Source of the DNA: UBA6489 sp942490775 | GTDB taxonomy: Bacteria; Patescibacteriota; Gracilibacteria; BD1-5; UBA6164 | Assembly (NCBI GenBank): GCA_942490775.1 | Contig: CALNYL010000009.1 | Coordinates: 248,001 to 312,000, forward strand | Reading direction: 5' to 3' | Length of the DNA: 64,000 nucleotides | Shown here: positions 31,715 through 41,529 of the stretch, in pieces | Layout: each line of letters begins with the position of its first letter | Position numbering within the stretch: position 1 is the first letter of the stretch | Position numbers and translations under genes: made by a program | The notes under the pieces: generated by a model | What the model saw: only the letters and a program-made list of their open reading frames with translations | Databases searched by the model: none | Told to the model about the DNA's origin: nothing

Positions 31715-32527
31715 CTAACCCCAGCCATTATAGTCTAATATCTGAACTCTGTGAACTTTTCTTTTTGTCTTTTTTAAGAATGGGTTAGATTTTGGTAAAA
31801 GTCTTGCTGCTTCGTCTCTGTCAAAAGTGGGTAGAGTTGGGTCGTGTAGTCTTGCTGTGAATAGTCAGTAAGTGATAGTTTGTGCATAAATATCTGCAAA
31901 ACTTGTTTCATCTAAATCGTGTACTAGTACTTTTTTAAATACATCAAATTGGTTGTGTATTTCTGTTTTTATGTCTTTATTATTTTTTAGTGTCATATAA
32001 ATAACTGTCTTTATCATTCTGGCTTTTCATGCCATTATTTCAGAAAGTTTTTTTGATGATGAAATTGTTTGTGTTTTGAATGTGAGAAAGTTTTTTAATA
32101 ACATTTCTAGTTTTTCAAATTTTTCTGTTTTTGAGATTATTTGATTATTTGAGAATTCAGCTATTTTTACGGTTTCAACTAATTCTGCATTTCTATAAAA
32201 TCTAAACTCTATATTGTCTGTGTGAATAAAATTATATCCTAATTCTCCATCAAAGTATTTTGAGATTTGAGCTTGATTTTTATTGTCATTAAGAATATTT
32301 GGTGTTATGTCTTTAGCTTCTATATATCATCTAGGGATATTTTTTTTATCTGTGATTATAAAATCTGGAGCTCAACACTTCTCTCTTGCTGGTTCATTTG
32401 TAGCTAATATATTTGGATTTATTTTTTCAAGTAGTTCTTTTAGTGCAGGTCTGTATCTGTGTTCTCTTGCTCTTCCTGTTTTGTATTCTTTGGTGATGTT
32501 TTCTAGATATTTTTGTATAAAATTCAT
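31715..32527 (-). pseudogene. Type ISP restriction-modification gene, N-terminal remnant
   Basis: 270 residues matching the N-terminal nuclease-type domain of type ISP enzymes: YLENITKEYKTGRAREHRYR, PALKELLEKINPNILATNEP, KCGAPDFIITDKKNIPRG and YIEAKDITPN, in which the D-x15-ExK residues of a PD-(D/E)XK nuclease are visible. The frame then runs DLDETSFADIYAQTITYWLF and stops at TAG 31715, followed by 250 bases of repeats. The methylase and helicase core (about 600-900 residues in relatives) is absent, so the gene was split by a deletion at palindromic repeats. Confidence 0.8.
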
Positions 32528-32656
32528 TTAATGTTATTAAAGGTATTTAAATATATTTTTATTATATACATAAAATAAATTTTTCAATTTTTTTATTTGA
32601 ATTTATCTAAAAATTATTTTTTTTTCTTTTATTTTTTTTTAATCTTAAATATAATT

Positions 32657-32696
32657 TATCCTAACTCCCTTCCTTTCATACGAAAGGAAGGATAAT
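32657..32696. repeat. Palindrome upstream of the ISP remnant
   Basis: TTATCC and GGATAA enclose CCTTCCTTTCATACGAAAGGAAGG. It resembles the other GC-rich palindromes. The rest of the 305-base gap 32528-32832 holds no gene I can see. Confidence 0.5.
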
Positions 32697-32832
32697 ACAA
32701 TTTTCCACTAGTGTCTAGTTAACCTAATGTCAAGTAAGATAGAAACAGTATAACAAAGAGAAGGAACAAGGCAAAAGTTTTTTAGGGGACTTCAGCAAGA
32801 AGTGGTAAAATGAAGGATATATTCCTTTATTT

Positions 32833-33414
32833 ATGCCAATGTACAAAAATAGATATGTATTTATATAACTTATGGACTTCATTTCTTGCTATCAATTTGA
32901 TAAATGTGTAGAAAAATATAATTGAAATAAAAAAGTTAGAAAATTAAGTTGCTGGGAGCAATTTTTAACAATGTCATTTTGACAAATCACAAAAGAAGAA
33001 ATAGAAGAAGATTGATATATGTGGAGAGATGAAGAGATAAGAGTAAATATACGAGAGTGAGTAGAAATAATATCAACAGTAGGGAAAGAATATTTTCGTT
33101 CCTGAGAAAAAATAGGGAAAAACAACAATAATTCCTGAGAAAAAATGGGGACAGCAGATCTGCTGTCCCTACAAAAAGAAACGGTGAACAAAAAAATAAG
33201 GAACGAAAATATTCGTTCTCTACAGGACTTTCAATGATTTGATTCAGATTGAAACTGGAAAATAAACCCAGAAATACTGAAAAAAGTAATAAAAGATGAA
33301 AAATGAAACTACTATAAAATAGTAAAAATGGAATATGATTTTTTAGTGAAATACTGATTACCTTTTCCTGAAATCCATTGGATAGATAGAATGAAAGTGA
33401 ACTTTAATTTCTAA
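32833..33414 (+). pseudogene. IS4-type (DUF4372) transposase fragment fused to another frame
   Basis: Starting at ATG 32833 the frame reads MPMYKNRYVFI-stop-LMDFIS, then CYQFDKCVEKYNGNKKVRKL and SCWEQFLTMSFGQITKEE, the N-terminal DUF4372 segment of IS4-family transposases. The stop is TAA at the position where relatives have Gln (F-S-Q-L-M-D-F). After residue 55 the sequence is different, passes through nested palindromes (33088-33214), and ends with NPEILKKVIKDEKGNYYKIV and PEIHWIDRMKVNF. From ATG 32971 a 147-residue protein remains open. The DDE catalytic domain is missing. Confidence 0.6.
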
Positions 33415-33417
33415 CAA

Positions 33418-34326
33418 CTATTCTTCAACATCTTTAGATTTGATTTCTCATATCCTATAAGCAAAATACCAAGCAGAAGTTGTAAATATATCTAATACAG
33501 AAGTTAAATATCATACAAACAAAACCAAAGCAATAAACAATATTCACAATATTATAGTTCATATTATCAAAAATATTGCTGAAGTTATATATCAAAACAT
33601 AAGTATTAAAAGGATCGGAAAACCTAAAAATATTGCAAAGTTTATAGCAACTCTTATATTTAATAAAAAACTAAAAAAATACAATCTCAAAGTAGTTTTC
33701 ATATTTAATATAGCTATATTAGAAGACTTTCATATAGCGGCAAAAAGTCATTTATTCCTTAATACTATCTCGTATTTAGCATAAGCTGTTAGTACATTTA
33801 TTATTGTAGAAAACAAAAATACCACCACAAAACCATAACTTAAATATTTTATATATTCTATTCAAACAAATCTTAGAAGAAATAAAAATACATTAACTAA
33901 ATTTATAAATTTTAACTCTCAGACTACACCATTAAACTCAAATACCTTTAAAAATCTAACTAGACCAACTCATAATGCTTCTGTGCGACTAACATGTTCT
34001 TCTCTTGTTTTCCTATCTATATAAGCTATAAGTCCTCATTCAAAAATAGGAATAGAAAAAGTATATAAAACCAGAAAAATAGCCCCAGCCATAATAACCT
34101 CCATAAGATAATCAGAATGAAAAAACAAAAGTATCTTATCAAGAGCAGCTTCCTTATTTCATAAAAGAACAATATAGGTATAAATTGATTGGTATACTAA
34201 TATAACAGTTAAGAATAGTACAGAAAGTACTCAAGGAAAAAAATAGAACCTTTTTATTCCCTCATCATTATTTATAAAATTTAGAGAAGGAGTTATTATA
34301 TTTTCCTTAAAAGAATTACTTTTCAT
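33418..34326 (-). CDS. Multi-pass membrane protein
   Basis: 302 residues with about six hydrophobic helices (for example RFYFFPGVLSVLFLTVILVY, EVIMAGAIFLVLYTFSIP, FILLLRFVG-type segments and IWTIILWILFIALVLFVWYL). A Gly/Tyr-containing loop (EGGLIAYIDRKTREEHVSRT) separates helices 2 and 3. The organisation resembles DUF4013 or GlpF-unrelated six-helix CPR proteins, but I cannot assign a family. It follows the solute-binding-protein gene by 23 bases on the same strand, so a link to that transporter-like protein is possible. Confidence 0.7.
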
Positions 34327-34349
34327 CTTTTTATAATAAAACTAAAAGT

Positions 34350-36605
34350 TTATTTTTGAATCTCTAGTTTTTTCTCATCATCCTTTTTTCCAAAAAGAGA
34401 CTTAAACATAAAACTAAAAAAATCAGATACACCTTTTCATTCAAAACTTATTTCTTTCTTACTAAGATGAGAATCTAAAAGAAAATCATATCTATATATA
34501 TTTTCAGGAATAGAATCTTCAACATTATATTTTTTTATATTTTTATCTATAAGTATTTTCAACTTAGGAGTATAAAAAGTCTTCACAATTTGTTCATCCG
34601 ATAAAATCTTTATAACCTCCTTTTCCATATCCATTATTTCCGTTTTGTTCCATTTTTTAGCCTTTAATTCAGCTAAAATAACATCTAATACCGCATCATT
34701 TATATTTGAAAAGTTATATCAACTTTTTAACTGACTAGAATGAAAATAAGGAAATAAATTAAATTCAAAATATCATAAATTTAATCATATTATTACCATA
34801 TCATAATCAAAATTTTCTATTATCAAAGAATCAGTTAAAGTAGACATACTTATGGATTGCAAATCTACTTTGATTCATTGTTTTTCAATCATCTCTTTTA
34901 CCTTATTTGCAGTTGTCTCTATATTTTTCTCAGAATCTGTATAATATATTTTTTTACTATAAGGCTTTAGATTTTTATCATAGAAGAAATTAGGATCTAA
35001 TTTATCTAAAATTATTTTATCAATATTTTCAAAATCAGATAAATCTTCTTGTTCGGGCTTTTCTTCTGATTTTTCCACTGACTCTTCAGTTTCATTAGTA
35101 CCAAATAAATCCTCTTCAGCTTTTTTTAGTTCATTAGCATCTTTATAGAAAAAATACACTACTTCTTCTAGAAGAGTCTTTTCTCAAGCTTTCTCAGAGT
35201 ATATTTTATAAACATTTTTTCATTGTTTTATTGAATCAAAACCAGATGCTTCACTCAATCTATAGTAAAAGAAATCATCTCACTTCTTAAATAATTTTAG
35301 CTTATAATCATTAATATATATAGCTTCAACATCTTTATCTTCTACCTTTCATTGTAACCTTATATTGTCCTCAGTTATGAAATTATACTTCTTTGCAGCT
35401 TTAGGAGAAATTATTATTTTTAAATCTTCTTGTTTTATTTTCGGTTTTTCTGGTTTCTCTACCTCTGATTCAAGCTCAGTAGCAAATCTTTCAGCATTTT
35501 TTATTTGCTCAACTTTCAAAACTTTACCCATAAGATAATCCTTTGAATAATATCATTTCTTTGATAAAAATGTTGTTAAGTTAAAATTTTGATTTCTATT
35601 TAATGGTATATCTTCATTGGTTAAAAAAGGATTTTTTATTTCTTTCACATTTTCTTCTCACAATCCTTGTATTATAGTATTTCTATCAATATTTTCTAAA
35701 ATGAATTTCCTTAAGTCTAGAGAATCCATTTTTGATTTATTTAGAAATATACCTACAAATTGAGGTAAAGTATAGTCTATAGATTCTAATCTAGTTATAG
35801 AATTTCATATTATATTATTCTTATCATTAAAAATATTTATAGAGCTTTTGTTTTTTAAAAGATGTGGAGTATCCTCAAAAAGTTTTAATACTATTTGATC
35901 TATATAATTATCATCATCATTATAATACTCATTCTTATCAAATACTATTTTAGTTATTCAAACAGTAGCATCTTGACTTATACTACTAACTTTATATTTT
36001 CAAGAATAAATACCATTAATATAAGGTATCTTTCATTTAATTTCACTCTGAGATAAACTATTAATAATCTTCTCTGGCATTATAGGTTGAAAAAAGATAT
36101 TTAAAAAATTTACATTTTCTTTACTATTTTTAAATATTATAGATCACTCTTTTTTCTCTATATCAATAGTTTTTAAATATGAATTCATTACAAGATTTAT
36201 TTCAGTTTCTTTCAAAAGATTTAAAGTGGTATAAACATCGTCAACGGTTATTTCTTCACCATTTGACCATTTCATATTATCTTCCATAAGACACTCTATG
36301 TATGATAAACTATCAATATTGCAAGTCATTAAATCACTCACTATATCTTTTTTTTCTGTATCATATTTTAAAATAGATCTATACAGTATATAATTTATAT
36401 ATCTATTATGATCTGAATTAGAAATAAGAGGATTAAAATTAGGCAATTCTCAAATTATACCCTCTGATACAGTTCAATGAATCGCTATATCATTAGAGTC
36501 TGTATACAAATAGATATAAATTAAATGCCCCGATGTAATTATACCCAAAAGAATACTTACATACAATAAGTATTTCTTTAGTTTTCAAATTATTATTTTA
36601 TCCAT
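34350..36605 (-). CDS. Family 5 extracellular solute-binding protein (OppA/DppA-like)
   Basis: 751 residues, longer than usual (~530). One N-terminal hydrophobic segment (YLLYVSILLGIITSGHLIYI) looks like an uncleaved anchor. The SBP_bac_5 core is visible in LPNFNPLISNSDHNRYINYI, CLMEDNMKWSNGEEITVDDV and LPQFVGIFLNKSKMDSLDLR with NIDRNTIIQG. An acidic Glu/Lys/Pro-rich insertion (near residues 480-500) and an extra domain in the middle explain the length. The family captures peptides for ABC import; no permease or ATPase gene is next to it, so it may be a receptor or chaperone instead. Confidence 0.8.
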
Positions 36606-36703
36606 ATTTAAAGTATTTTATAATTCAACTTAAAATTACCCCCTCTATAAAAAAAGAAGAAAGCTACAACATTTAAAACAATAACATTGAAGTTAAACAG
36701 TTT

Positions 36704-36922
36704 TTAATACAAAAGAAAAAACATAAGTGAATTTACAGAAAAACAAATACCTAAAACTATAGTAGTATTTTGTAATACTTTTTCTGGTCATCTTTTAGTA
36801 ACAGATCACATTCATCCTCACATACTACTTAGATTCAAAGTAACATTTTTGTTTTGTATAAGTATTATCAATATTAATAAAACAGATAAGATTATTTCTA
36901 AAATCTTCAAAAATTCCAACAT
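36704..36922 (-). CDS. secG: Protein-export subunit SecG
   Basis: 72 residues with two membrane helices. The central motif LNLSSMGGGMGSVTKRGPEK is the conserved SecG loop; its glycines include three TGA codons. SecG assists SecYEG translocation. It is followed by the binding-protein gene and preceded by a holin-like gene 3 bases away, all on one strand. Confidence 0.9.
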
Positions 36923-36925
36923 TTC

Positions 36926-37339
36926 CTATTTTTTAAAAAATAAAAGTGAATAAACCATATTCAAAATAGTAAAAATTGCAACAGCAATTACAAAATTTAC
37001 CCATCAATTTATATTATAAGCAACTCACGGTATTATAAGAACATCCATTATATATGTAAAAAGCTTCAATACAATAGCATTTATTATAAAAACTACTAAT
37101 CCTAAGAAGACAAAAACTAAAGGTAATGATAATATTTTTAGAACTGGTTTTATAGTTACATTTATAGCTCAAAGCACAATTCCTCAAATCAAATATATTT
37201 TTATAGCATCTAATGACTCATAAGAGCAATCTCAGCATCATAAATAGACACCAGCAGAAACTCATTCACTAGGTCATAACAAATATGTTATTATATAAAG
37301 AATAAAGGCATTTATAATTATAGATATTAAAATTTTCAT
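36926..37339 (-). CDS. Phage holin family 4-like membrane protein
   Basis: 137 residues with four helices. The pattern GGIVLGAINVTIKPVLKILS, LPLVFVFLGLVVFIINAIVL and NGWVNFVIAVAIFTILNMVY matches the Phage_holin_4_2 / YvlD family of small bacterial membrane proteins. A Cys/Gly loop (LGCGDCSYE) extends the first outer segment. The name is historical and lysis activity should not be assumed. It sits between secG and a membrane protein with short gaps. Confidence 0.75.
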
Positions 37340-37340
37340 A

Positions 37341-37817
37341 TTATAATTTTAAAAAATTTATAAGCTTTTCTGTAAAAGTTAAGTCTTGTTTACCATCTTC
37401 TTCTAAAAAGTCTGGTAATATCTGTTTCAGATTTGATACTACATCATTATCTATTTTTAAATTAATAAGTCATAGTCACTTTCTTTTTAACATAAGCTTC
37501 AAATAAACCGCATTATCATTTTCATAGATAAAACAATATGAATTAATCCTAGAAAAATCATAAAACACATTAGAAACATTTATTCAAAGATCTGTTACAG
37601 TAACAATTATGTCATCCTCAGAACTATTTTCTACAAAATAAGTAACTCAAGCTATTAATATAAATAAAAAACTCATACCATATTGTCTAGTTAGAAAACC
37701 CCATATAGTAAGTCATATAACCACCGACAAAGCTATTATATACCACATATATCATCTATTCTTTCTATCATCAAAAGTCCAAGAATATAATGGATTATTG
37801 TTATTATTTTTCTGCAT
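37341..37817 (-). CDS. Two-span membrane protein with soluble C-terminal domain
   Basis: 158 residues. After a charged N-terminus (PLYSWTFDDRKNRGYMWYII) come two adjacent membrane helices (about residues 25-42 and 46-62), then a soluble part with alternating strands (DDIIVTVTDLGINVSNVFYD, YLKLMLKRKGLGLINLKID) and a Leu-rich final helix (NLKQILPDFLEEDG). This layout occurs in CPR genes beside the VirB-like cluster. It is not recognised. Its stop lies one base before the start of the next gene, so the two are translationally close. Confidence 0.65.
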
Positions 37818-37842
37818 AATTCAAAAGTTATTTTTAAGCTTA

Positions 37843-38193
37843 TTACAAACCTGCTCAAGTAAAATTTTCTAGTATAAAACTCATAATCACCCAACTCAAA
37901 GCAGCTAGAGCAAATCAAATAAGAGCTGCAAATATCTGTTCTTTTCCTTTTGTAGTATCTCAGCTTACTGAACCAAAAAGTATTTTATATGCTCCTATTA
38001 TAACAAAGATTATAGCAATAGTTCATGCGATTCACATAAAAAACTTTATTGCATTTCAAATAATTATGGGAATATCATCTGCATGTATATCTCATTCCCT
38101 AACATTTCAAGCTCCTTCCAATATACCATTATCAGCAAAAGTAGAATTAATAGCTAAAAAAATAGCTATTATATATAAGTTTATTTTTTTCAT
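37843..38193 (-). CDS. VirB2/TrbC-like pilin candidate
   Basis: 116 residues. A signal peptide (KINLYIIAIFLAINSTFA) is followed by a short outer stretch and two long membrane helices (residues ~50-70 and ~88-110) joined by a basic loop SGDTTKGKEQ. This is the standard shape of VirB2/TrbC major pilins, which are membrane-embedded until assembled. It follows the TraC-like gene after 4 bases and PrgI upstream, which supports a type IV secretion-like role. An unrelated two-helix protein remains possible. Confidence 0.7.
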
Positions 38194-38197
38194 AAAT

Positions 38198-38905
38198 CTA
38201 TATTAAGTTATAATCATCTGTATCTTTCTTCATAGAATTAAAACTCTCTAAATTAGGATTATAATAATCAGTCAAAAGTTTCACAAGCTCATTTTTATTT
38301 AAAACTTCAGCTTTTATTCATATATTCTCTAAACTAGTTTTTATAATATTACTTCTAGACACTAATCCCTTCTTTACTTTGGCAAAATCCTTTATCTGAC
38401 TTCTGACTTTTATTATATCACTAGAATTACTTATAGAACTCCAGAAATTTTTAAAAACTCCAAATATAGAATTATCTCTCACACTTATATTATCATTTAA
38501 ATCAAAAGGAACTACTAAATAAAAATCTTTTCTCATAATTTGTGCCACTTCAACCAATTTTTTAAGATACTCTATATATTCATAAGTTTGATTTTGCAAA
38601 AGAGAGTTCTTTTGCTCTAAGGCCATCTTTTGTAATTTTCATAAATATCAATCTATATCTAATCTAACAGATCTAACAAGAATTTGTATAGGAAAATTTA
38701 GAGAATTCAAAAATCTTTGAAAACTCATAATTATAGAATCTTGTTCTTCCGTACTTTTTAGTAAAAAGTTTATAGTACTACACTTAAATATAATTCTAGC
38801 ACTAGAATCTTTCATTATAACAACATTTTCTCTGATTTGAGAAAATGCTAAATGCCTCTGTGTAGAATCATCAGGTTTACCTTTCTTTTTTGTTTTTACT
38901 GACAA
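38198..38905 (-). CDS. TraC/VirB4 N-terminal-domain protein (type IV secretion-like)
   Basis: 235 residues. It looks like the N-terminal TraC-type domain of VirB4 proteins: it begins KKKGKPDDSTQRHLAFSQIR, then VVIMKDSSARIIFKCSTINF and IIMSFQRFLNSLNFPIQILV, then FYLVVPFDLNDNISV. No Walker motifs are present, as expected when the ATPase half is separate. In CPR genomes this piece is often split off and encoded by PrgI. It starts 78 bases after PrgI. The partner ATPase is not in the window. Confidence 0.75.
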
Positions 38906-38949
38906 AATATTTTTTTTAAAATATATTATACTTTTAAGCCTTTCTTTTT

Positions 38950-38972
38950 CCCCTCCTTAACAAGAAGGGGGA
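38950..38972. repeat. GC-rich palindrome between prgI and traC-like gene
   Basis: CCCCTCCTTAACAAGAAGGGGG forms an imperfect stem-loop of the same family as the repeats near 23800 and 31500. Confidence 0.5.
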
Positions 38973-38982
38973 TAGTGGATGG

Positions 38983-39399
38983 TTATATATTTTTCAACTT
39001 ATCATTTAACTCATTTATCTTATCTATTTTTGATTTAAAATCTAATTTTTCATCCACTTTTATTTCTCTATCAGTTAAAAATCAAATTTCCATAGGTTGA
39101 AAACTATCTATCCCTTTTTGCCAGTACCTATCTTTAGAATTTATATTTATTCTAAGAAGAGCTAAAACAAAAGGGAAAAAGGTCATTTCATATGATTTAA
39201 AAACAGCAATAGTTATTGTTATAACAACCAATATACCAGCTGGTATAGCAGCCATCTCAGTTCACACTTTTGGCTCCATTCATCTAAAATAAGCATATGC
39301 TATTCATCATCATACCATAATAATACCCAACTGCTTCAAACTAAGTCAAAGTAATATCGGATCAGCATTTTCTATTTGTACAGGAATTTTATATTGCAT
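38983..39399 (-). CDS. PrgI-family membrane protein
   Basis: 138 residues. The order MQYKIPVQIENADPILLGLS, two adjacent membrane helices (residues ~20-40 and ~55-75), and the C-terminal KSYEMTFFPFVLALLRININ-then-RYWQKG is the PrgI pattern. PrgI proteins act like VirB3 beside VirB4 in type IV secretion systems of Gram-positive and CPR bacteria. It is the first gene of a reverse-strand run that continues through secG. Confidence 0.85.
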
Positions 39400-39450
39400 A
39401 AAATATAAATTTTAAAAAAAAGAGATTAAAGTTATTATATCACTTTACAT

Positions 39451-39891
39451 TTATTTCTCAAATATTTCTTCCCATATTTGCTTTTCTAATTTATTCATTA
39501 TTTTATAATCATAATCTAATTCATGATCAAATCATAATATATGCAAAACTCAATGTATCAAAAGCTTATAAAATTCGGCTTGGGTTCATAGTTTATATAT
39601 TTCTCACTGCTCTATTATTTTACTTTCGCTCAACAGTATTTCTCATGAAATCTCATTTTCAATAATATTTTGAAAACTATCATAGTAATGAAAACTCAAA
39701 ATATCGGTTACTTTATCAATTCACCTATACTCTTTGTTCAATTTTTTTATACTTTCTTCATCCAAAAACACTATATTTAATATTCCATTTTGTGCTTTTT
39801 TTACACCCTTTTGAATGCTTTTAAGTATATTGTCAATAGTTTTATTGTCTATACCAAAACTAGGGGTATTTATTATTGCATAGCGAAACAT
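39451..39891 (-). CDS. ybeY: Endoribonuclease YbeY
   Basis: 146 residues. The zinc site GVLHILGFDHE (H-x3-H-x5-H, here HGVLHILGFDH) is exact. LNKEYRGIDKVTDILSF upstream is the other conserved block. YbeY matures 16S rRNA and takes part in ribosome quality control. It lies upstream of prgI on the same strand with a 51-base gap; the two need not be related. Confidence 0.93.
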
Positions 39892-39969
39892 ATTAATTTT
39901 TTATAAACTTATAAAATTAAGTTTACTATAATAGTTTTGCAAAAAAAATAAAATCTTTATAATACTTAT

Positions 39970-40190
39970 GTCTGTTTTATTGGTGGCAGGTCAAATAATT
40001 TTTTCCTTACACTTATAAGATACCTGAAGGGTTCTTAGTTATTGTCTTAATGAGGGTTTATTCTTTCAGATGGATAATAGACCTTTCTAAATTCCTAGCA
40101 TTCGCAAGGAATACATAAATCTTTGACTGACCGTAAAATGGACCATTTTAATATTAAATGAAAAGTAAGAATAAATTCTTGCTTTTTTTC
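39970..40190 (+). ncRNA. ssrS: Structured small RNA, 6S-like
   Basis: A promoter (TTGCAA at 39937, TATAAT at 39958) and a Rho-independent terminator (AGTAAGAAT/ATTCTTGCT with T run, 40164-40190) bound a non-coding 220-base transcript. Its two halves pair along a long imperfect rod: GGCAGGTCAAA with TTTGACTGACC, then TTTTTTCCTT with AAGGAATAC. The 3' arm also holds a small hairpin (TTCCTAGCATTCGCAAGGAA) and a terminal stem CTGAA/TTCAG. A rod with central bubble and terminal stem is the 6S RNA shape, a regulator that traps RNA polymerase. The identity is tentative. Confidence 0.45.
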
Positions 40191-40238
40191 TTTTTTTCAT
40201 AATTATCTAAGGACTTTATTTTATAAAATATATAAATT

Positions 40239-40469
40239 ATGACTCTATTAGAAGAAGAAAAAATAAAAAAGCTAAAGGAGGCTGGTATAAAATATCCTAT
40301 AGTAAATGATAGCTGTATCTGATGTTGAGCTTGTGTTGCAATAAGTGAAGAGGTTTTTGAGCTTAATGATGAAGGAAAAAGTGTGGTAAAAAGTCTAGAA
40401 TCTTATGAAAATAACTCTGTAGATGACTCAATAGGGGCTTGTCCAGTGGATGCTATTGAGTGGAAATAA
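40239..40469 (+). CDS. 4Fe-4S ferredoxin
   Basis: 76 residues. A single cluster site is made by CIGCGACVA and a distal CPVDAIEW, i.e. C-x2-C-x2-C-x(n)-CP, as in small mono-cluster ferredoxins. It carries low-potential electrons in the cytoplasm. One Gly of the motif is TGA. It follows the 6S-like RNA terminator and precedes a TrmB regulator. No oxidoreductase lies next to it; PFL and its radical activating enzyme are nearby, and the latter needs a reduced flavodoxin or ferredoxin. Confidence 0.9.
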
Positions 40470-40487
40470 TAAAATTAGGAAAAGTTT

Positions 40488-40522
40488 AAAAACTTCTAAG
40501 AATTTTTTCTTAGGAGTTTTTT
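40488..40522 (+). terminator. Terminator after ferredoxin
   Basis: AAAAACTTCTAAGAA and TTCTTAGGAGTTTTTT form a 14-bp stem with a T tail. Confidence 0.85.
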
Positions 40523-40602
40523 CTGAACTAGAGGAGTTTATTTTTTTGACATTTATACATAAAAATACATTATATTAGCATAATATATTTAAAAATATAA
40601 AT

Positions 40603-41322
40603 ATGGGAAATCTTGAAAATATACTACAATGAGTAGGACTCTCTGAAAATGAATCAAAAATATATCTAACACTACTAGAACTATGAAAATCCTGAGTGAC
40701 AGAAATTTCTAAAAAATCCTGAATAAAAAGAACAACCATTTACCCATATATAAATAAACTTTTAGAAAAAAATCTAATAAAAAGAACCGTAAAATGAAAA
40801 AGAATTCTGTTTACAGTAGGAAAACCAAAAAATATAATAACTAATCTAGAAGAAAAAAAGGCAAATCTTTTAAAAAAAATCCCAATTTTAGAAGAACTCT
40901 ACAAAGAGAATTCACCAAATCCAAGCCTAGAATTTTACGAATGAAAAAAATCCCTAGTAAATTTATATAAAAAAATCTGGTCATCATGAACTGCCATTTA
41001 TTCATTTCTCTCTCCTGAAGAATTTTATAAAAATTTCTCAGAAGAATTTGATAAATCGCTCTGACTTTTAGAAAAAAAAGCTTGATGAAAAACAAAAACA
41101 CTTATAAAAAATAATGCTTTTTCAAAAAAGCATATCCAAAACAATCCTTTTTCCCAAATAAAACTTCTTCCCGAAAACTTTGACTTAGATATTGATATCA
41201 TAATAGTTTGAAACTCAATAATAATGATTTCTTTTGAACCACTTTATGCAATAGTCCTAAAAAATAAACCGCTATCAGATTTTCATAGAAATTTACATAA
41301 TTATTTTTGGAAAATGTTATAA
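40603..41322 (+). CDS. TrmB-family transcriptional regulator
   Basis: 239 residues. An N-terminal winged helix (LGLSENESKIYLTLLELGKS, then IKRTTIYPYINKLLEKNLIK) is followed by a linker helix and a C-terminal effector-like domain (FYEGKKSLVNLYKKIWSS, IVGNSIIMISFEPLYAIVL). TrmB proteins bind DNA as dimers and respond to sugars in archaea, and in CPR are common with unknown ligands. The adjacent fermentation genes on the other strand are possible targets, but that is inference. Confidence 0.88.
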
Positions 41323-41349
41323 TAAAAAGTCAATCTTTCCCAAAACACT

Positions 41350-41395
41350 ATCGTAGAGAGTATAATACATTTTGTGCATTGTTGGAAATATCCAA
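41350..41395 (+). repeat. Dispersed 42-base repeat, copy 1
   Basis: The sequence TCGTAGAGAGTATAATACAT then TTTGTGCATTGTTGGAAATAT recurs at 48718-48763 with one change and on the other strand at 63233-63274. It contains a TATAAT. It lies between the TrmB gene and the 3' end of the acetyl-CoA synthetase gene. Confidence 0.75.
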
Positions 41396-41491
41396 CTATT
41401 TTGTATAGCATATTTCAAAAATGGCTATAAGTAAAGAATTATTTTTTTTCTGTGTTGAAATATATAATTTTCATAAAATTTTTAGAAAAAT

Positions 41492-41517
41492 AAAAAGTGG
41501 AAATTTTTCCACTTTTC
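41492..41517. terminator. Bidirectional terminator
   Basis: AAAAGTGGAAA and TTTCCACTTTT pair next to the acetyl-CoA synthetase stop codon on the reverse strand. Confidence 0.75.
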
Positions 41518-41529
41518 ATTTTTTACATC

